Origin: Candidatus Gastranaerophilales bacterium
GTDB taxonomy: Bacteria; Cyanobacteriota; Vampirovibrionia; Gastranaerophilales; Gastranaerophilaceae
NCBI GenBank assembly: GCA_944324945.1
Contig: CALUYE010000004.1
Span: 87,217-151,216, forward strand
Direction of reading: 5' to 3'
Length of the DNA stretch: 64,000 bases
Numbering within the stretch: position 1 is the first letter of the stretch; every line of letters begins with the position of its first letter. Both the position numbers and the translations under genes were made by a program. Under the pieces are notes generated by a model. It did no database searches, was not told where the DNA came from, and saw only the letters and a program-made list of their open reading frames with translations. Shown piece by piece: positions 61,599-64,000 of this stretch.

Positions 61599-61628
61599 AA
61601 ACCCTGCTTTAATTTAAAGCAGGGTTTT
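61599..61628 (+). terminator. Terminator after LysM gene
   Basis: AAACCCTGCTTT (61599-61610) pairs with AAAGCAGGGTTT (61616-61627) over 12 bp around AATTT, followed by a short run of T. It lies 21 bp after the stop codon. The symmetric flanks suggest it could act on both strands. Confidence 0.75.
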
Positions 61629-61711
61629 ATACATTCTTCCAATAAACAATTAAATGTTTCGGCAATGAATAATAATTCAAAATCATTTAAAACCTTATAA
61701 AAGAGGTTAAA

Positions 61712-62512
61712 ATGAAAAAAGTATTTATTATATCAATTGCATATTTTGCGTTTATTTTTGGCGTAAATGCCGAAGTGATTTCAGGAAAAGTTAATCATGA
61801 CGATTTGAATTTAAAAAATAAAATAATAGATTCAAAAACAAAAGATGCAATAAGCAATGCTAAAATTACAATTCCTGAGGCACATTATACGACATTTTCG
61901 GATAAAAACGGACTGTTTCAATTAAATGTTGATTTAAACGATGAAACGGTATTATTTGTACAAAAAGACGGTTATAAGGATTTTTCTTTGACTGTTGATA
62001 AAGATGTAATCAATAAGCCCTTAAAATTAGGAATTGAAAAAAGCAATCCTTATGATATGCAAATTACTCAAGGGGTTATACATCTTGGGGATAATATGTT
62101 TTCAACAAACAGTGCAAACAGCGGAGATTTTAGACTTAACGCGCAAGGCGCCTTTCTTGCACGCGAATTTAAAAAACCGAAAGTCGGCCCGAAGCAGGCT
62201 GTTGTAATTAAAATAGGTACGATTATTGGGCTCGATACAAAAAAAGCTAAAATGCTCGGCCAAAATAAAATTGCAAAAGTATATTCCAGTCCTGCTGAAG
62301 TATTCGTAAACGGAAACAGAATAGGTATAATAGAATTAAACAAAGACAATATGGAATTTGTTGTTCCAAGCAGTATTTTAAAAGAAAATAACGAACTTGT
62401 AATTAAAACAGGCAGAAATTTATTCCAGCTTGATTATGTTGATTATGATGATATCGAGCTTGCAAACGTCAGAATTGAAGTTAAGCAAAAAAGCTACTAT
62501 GCTTCAAGATAA
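61712..62512 (+). CDS. Secreted protein, carboxypeptidase-regulatory-like domain
   Basis: The 266-residue product has a signal peptide (MKKVFIISIAYFAFIFGVNA, residues 1-20). The next domain (~30-110) resembles the carboxypeptidase-regulatory-like beta sandwich (KDAISNAKITIP, TFSDKNGLFQL, VLFVQKDGYKDFSL), common in exported bacterial proteins. The C-terminal half (~115-266) is beta-rich with PAEVFVNGNRIGIIEL and NELVIKTGRN and has no named domain. It probably acts in the periplasm or on the cell surface. GAGG stands before the ATG. It ends 1 bp from the end of the convergent AAA gene. Confidence 0.78.
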   Translation: MKKVFIISIAYFAFIFGVNAEVISGKVNHDDLNLKNKIIDSKTKDAISNAKITIPEAHYTTFSDKNGLFQLNVDLNDETVLFVQKDGYKDFSLTVDKDVINKPLKLGIEKSNPYDMQITQGVIHLGDNMFSTNSANSGDFRLNAQGAFLAREFKKPKVGPKQAVVIKIGTIIGLDTKKAKMLGQNKIAKVYSSPAEVFVNGNRIGIIELNKDNMEFVVPSSILKENNELVIKTGRNLFQLDYVDYDDIELANVRIEVKQKSYYASR

Positions 62513-62513
62513 C

Positions 62514-63728
62514 TTAAGAATTAAAGCCTATTTTAGTTTTTCGTATATTGCCTTCTTCAAGTCTCATTTGTTTAATTGCATCCAGAATATCATCAAATGT
62601 AAGTTTATTTGACTCTTTATTTACGGTTGCAGCGATATTATAAACGGTTTCAAGAGTCCTGAAGGACCCGTTTTGGTTTGATAGTTCCTGTGCAATTTCT
62701 TGAACTTCTTTACTTGTTTCATCTTTTAGATATTGCGCAACCTGCGGTTTATCTTTGTAATGAAGCGAAATTGCTTTTGCAATTTGTGATTTTGACGGAT
62801 TATCCACTTTTATTCTCTGATCAAATCTGTCAAGTACAGGCATAGAGAAATTTCCGCTTTTAGAAGAGATGTCGTTATTTGTTGCTGCCATAATAATAAC
62901 ATTATCTCTTGTCATTAGTTTTTCTGATAAACATTTTTTAAGAGTATTTAAAACGCCTGCATTGTATCTTACATTTGAAGTGTTGTCTTCTGTTGCAAAT
63001 GAATCGATTTCATCTATAAATGCAAATATTTTTTGAGCGGGATTGTTATCGGCATATTTACATATTTCATCAATTGCTTCATTTAAATTGCTTTCCGTTT
63101 GTCCGACGTAAATTCCCTGCATTCTGCTTAAATCAATAGAGGCAAAGCGCGAATTTGAAAAATTTTTCGATATGGCTTTTGCAAAAGTTGTTTTCCCTGT
63201 CCCCGGAGGACCGTAGAATAATATTGCATTTTTTTGGGTTCCGCCTTTATCAAAGTATTCTTTTGCATGGTTGATTTTATAAATTATATCTTCTGCTGAT
63301 TTTTTTAACACATCAGGAAGTGCTAATTCATCAAGCGATTTAGCATTTGTAACATCCTGCCAGACATCTTGTGCTTGTTGAATTAAGTTATTTTTTATGT
63401 TTTCACCGTTATTTACGGTACCTCTTTGCAGGCCTCTGTTAAATATTTTTCCCATTGAAAAAAATAAAAAGTAAAAAACAGCTAAAGTTAAAACCCCTTT
63501 AAATATTTCTTTAAAATTAATACCTGATGAGCTTCTTTTTTGGGGTAAGTTGTATTTTGAAATTACATTATTTTGATTTTGCGAAACGAAAGTATCGCCA
63601 CTATTTTCTTTGTTATTTGTTTTTTGTACCGTTTGAGTCTTAACATTATTTGAATTTGTATTTTTCATATAATCGTTAAGGCTTATAATATTTAAATTAG
63701 ACAGTGTTTTTAGTTGCGTATCGGCCAC
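62514..63728 (-). CDS. Membrane-anchored AAA ATPase without protease domain
   Basis: The 404-residue protein starts with a GTG at 63728 that has AAGGGA seven bases upstream. Residues ~1-70 are a polar, Asn/Gln-rich tail, one transmembrane helix follows (GVLTLAVFYFLFFSMG, ~res 78-94), then an AAA domain. It has Walker A FYGPPGTGKTTFAK (~res 170), Walker B FAFIDEIDSFA (~res 228), and the MAATNND sensor-1 strand (~res 266), and the second region with an Arg finger-like PVLDRFDQRIK. The plan resembles FtsH or spastin-like ATPases, but there is no zinc peptidase domain. A role as a membrane-bound unfoldase or remodelling factor is inferred. Cofactors are not visible nearby. Confidence 0.82.
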   Translation of the reverse strand: MADTQLKTLSNLNIISLNDYMKNTNSNNVKTQTVQKTNNKENSGDTFVSQNQNNVISKYNLPQKRSSSGINFKEIFKGVLTLAVFYFLFFSMGKIFNRGLQRGTVNNGENIKNNLIQQAQDVWQDVTNAKSLDELALPDVLKKSAEDIIYKINHAKEYFDKGGTQKNAILFYGPPGTGKTTFAKAISKNFSNSRFASIDLSRMQGIYVGQTESNLNEAIDEICKYADNNPAQKIFAFIDEIDSFATEDNTSNVRYNAGVLNTLKKCLSEKLMTRDNVIIMAATNNDISSKSGNFSMPVLDRFDQRIKVDNPSKSQIAKAISLHYKDKPQVAQYLKDETSKEVQEIAQELSNQNGSFRTLETVYNIAATVNKESNKLTFDDILDAIKQMRLEEGNIRKTKIGFNS

Positions 63729-63846
63729 TTTGTTCCCTTTTTAATGCAGGTATTTACATAAAAACGTGTAATTAAAAAAATTTGCCCCTGAGCTTGAAAT
63801 TATAATTTTTTTATGAGAAGATTATTTTACATTGAAATAATTTTAT

Positions 63847-63920
63847 GGCAAGGTAGCTCAGCTGGCTAGAGCGTACGGCTCATACCCGTGAGGTCGAGAG
63901 TTCGAGTCTCTCCCTTGCTA
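63847..63920 (+). tRNA. tRNA-Met (CAT), probably elongator
   Basis: Acceptor GGCAAGG (63847-63853) pairs with CCTTGCT (63913-63919), with one G-T pair at position 1-72. The D arm is GCTC/GAGC, anticodon stem TACGG/CCGTG encloses CTCATAC with CAT at 63881-63883, and the T arm GAGAG/CTCTC has loop TTCGAGT. The discriminator is A63920, with no encoded CCA. The initiator-specific features (unpaired first pair and GGG/CCC anticodon stem) are missing, so it is an elongator methionine tRNA, or less likely the lysidine-modified Ile tRNA. Confidence 0.92.
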
Positions 63921-63926
63921 TTTTTT

Positions 63927-63992
63927 TCGGGATGTAGCATACCCGAGCAAAGCGAAGCTTAGTCCTCTTAGGACTTGCTGAGCAAAGCAAGG
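63927..63992. repeat. Hairpin and short-repeat tail after tRNA-Met
   Basis: After a run of T, TCGGG (63927-63931) pairs with CCCGA (63942-63946). AGTCCT (63961-63966) and AGGACT (63970-63975) form a second hairpin. GAGCAAAGC occurs at 63945-63953 and again at 63980-63988. The block is GC-richer than its surroundings and may be the start of a dispersed intergenic repeat cut by the window edge. Confidence 0.45.
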
Positions 63993-64000
63993 GCAAAGGT

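Noticed and set aside
63847..63920. Initiator tRNA
   Set aside because: The first acceptor pair is G-T rather than mismatched C-A, and the anticodon stem lacks the three G-C pairs of initiators.
1..64000. CRISPR array, insertion sequence or prophage
   Set aside because: No regularly spaced repeats, transposase-like or integrase-like proteins, or phage structural genes are visible in the window.

Overview
The window is a gene-dense, strongly AT-rich bacterial chromosome segment (64 kb) with no insertion sequence, prophage or CRISPR array that I can see. The gene set points to a fermentative, Gram-negative-type relative of the Cyanobacteria, most likely the gut-associated Vampirovibrionia/Melainabacteria (order Gastranaerophilales). 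The supporting features are the low GC, a KdsC-like phosphatase, PilT, a GH57 glucanase beside GlgX, a Ski2-like helicase, split transketolase, the non-mevalonate enzyme IspG, and several large lineage-restricted proteins. This placement is an inference from gene content; there is no rRNA here to confirm it.

Layout. 1-6865: the end of a cupin protein, tRNA-Val, a 1001-residue effector-like protein, pilT and an AAA ATPase. 6869-17705: alpha-glucan enzymes (glgX with a DUF1015 gene, and a GH57 glucanase), a 290-residue paralogue of the effector-like protein, pheA-smpB and an orphan histidine kinase. 16832-21778 (minus strand): one long operon of a WecG/TagA glycosyltransferase, split transketolase, ftsE, ftsX and an HDOD protein, with the GH57 gene at its end. 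21885-29165: sugar, cofactor and housekeeping genes (Gfo/Idh/MocA oxidoreductase, isochorismatase-like, KDPG aldolase, KdsC, helicase, dut, coaX). 29261-33815: four tandem paralogous polytopic membrane proteins of unknown function. 33808-36224: GatD-like amidotransferase and proS. 36345-40256: three very AT-rich membrane proteins that read as remote NuoL-NuoM-NuoN homologues with no other Complex I gene nearby. 40286-49959: secreted protein, ispG, GT39-like membrane transferase, phosphoesterase, TPR protein, an untracked 49-codon gene, secD, secF and a small HTH/zinc-ribbon gene. 50037-63728: a 737-residue lineage-type protein, an MFS exporter, an aminotransferase, pheT, an HD-GYP protein with its metal ligands replaced, a repeat protein, pth, an HTH regulator, a LysM membrane protein, a secreted protein and a membrane-anchored AAA ATPase. 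The window closes with tRNA-Met and a structured, repeat-like tail.

How the genes work together. Recurrent themes are storage-glucan turnover (GlgX, GH57), envelope building and cell division (FtsEX, TagA-like, KdsC, GatD-like, LysM, GT39-like, SecDF), and translation (SmpB, ProRS, PheT, Pth, two tRNAs). The most unusual parts are the four-gene membrane array with a 73-bp perfect repeat, the orphan NuoLMN-like trio, the effector-like protein and its paralogue, and several regulatory or enzymatic folds that have lost key catalytic residues. Genes are packed so tightly that several convergent pairs share their stop codons. No stretch longer than 300 bases is without a gene.
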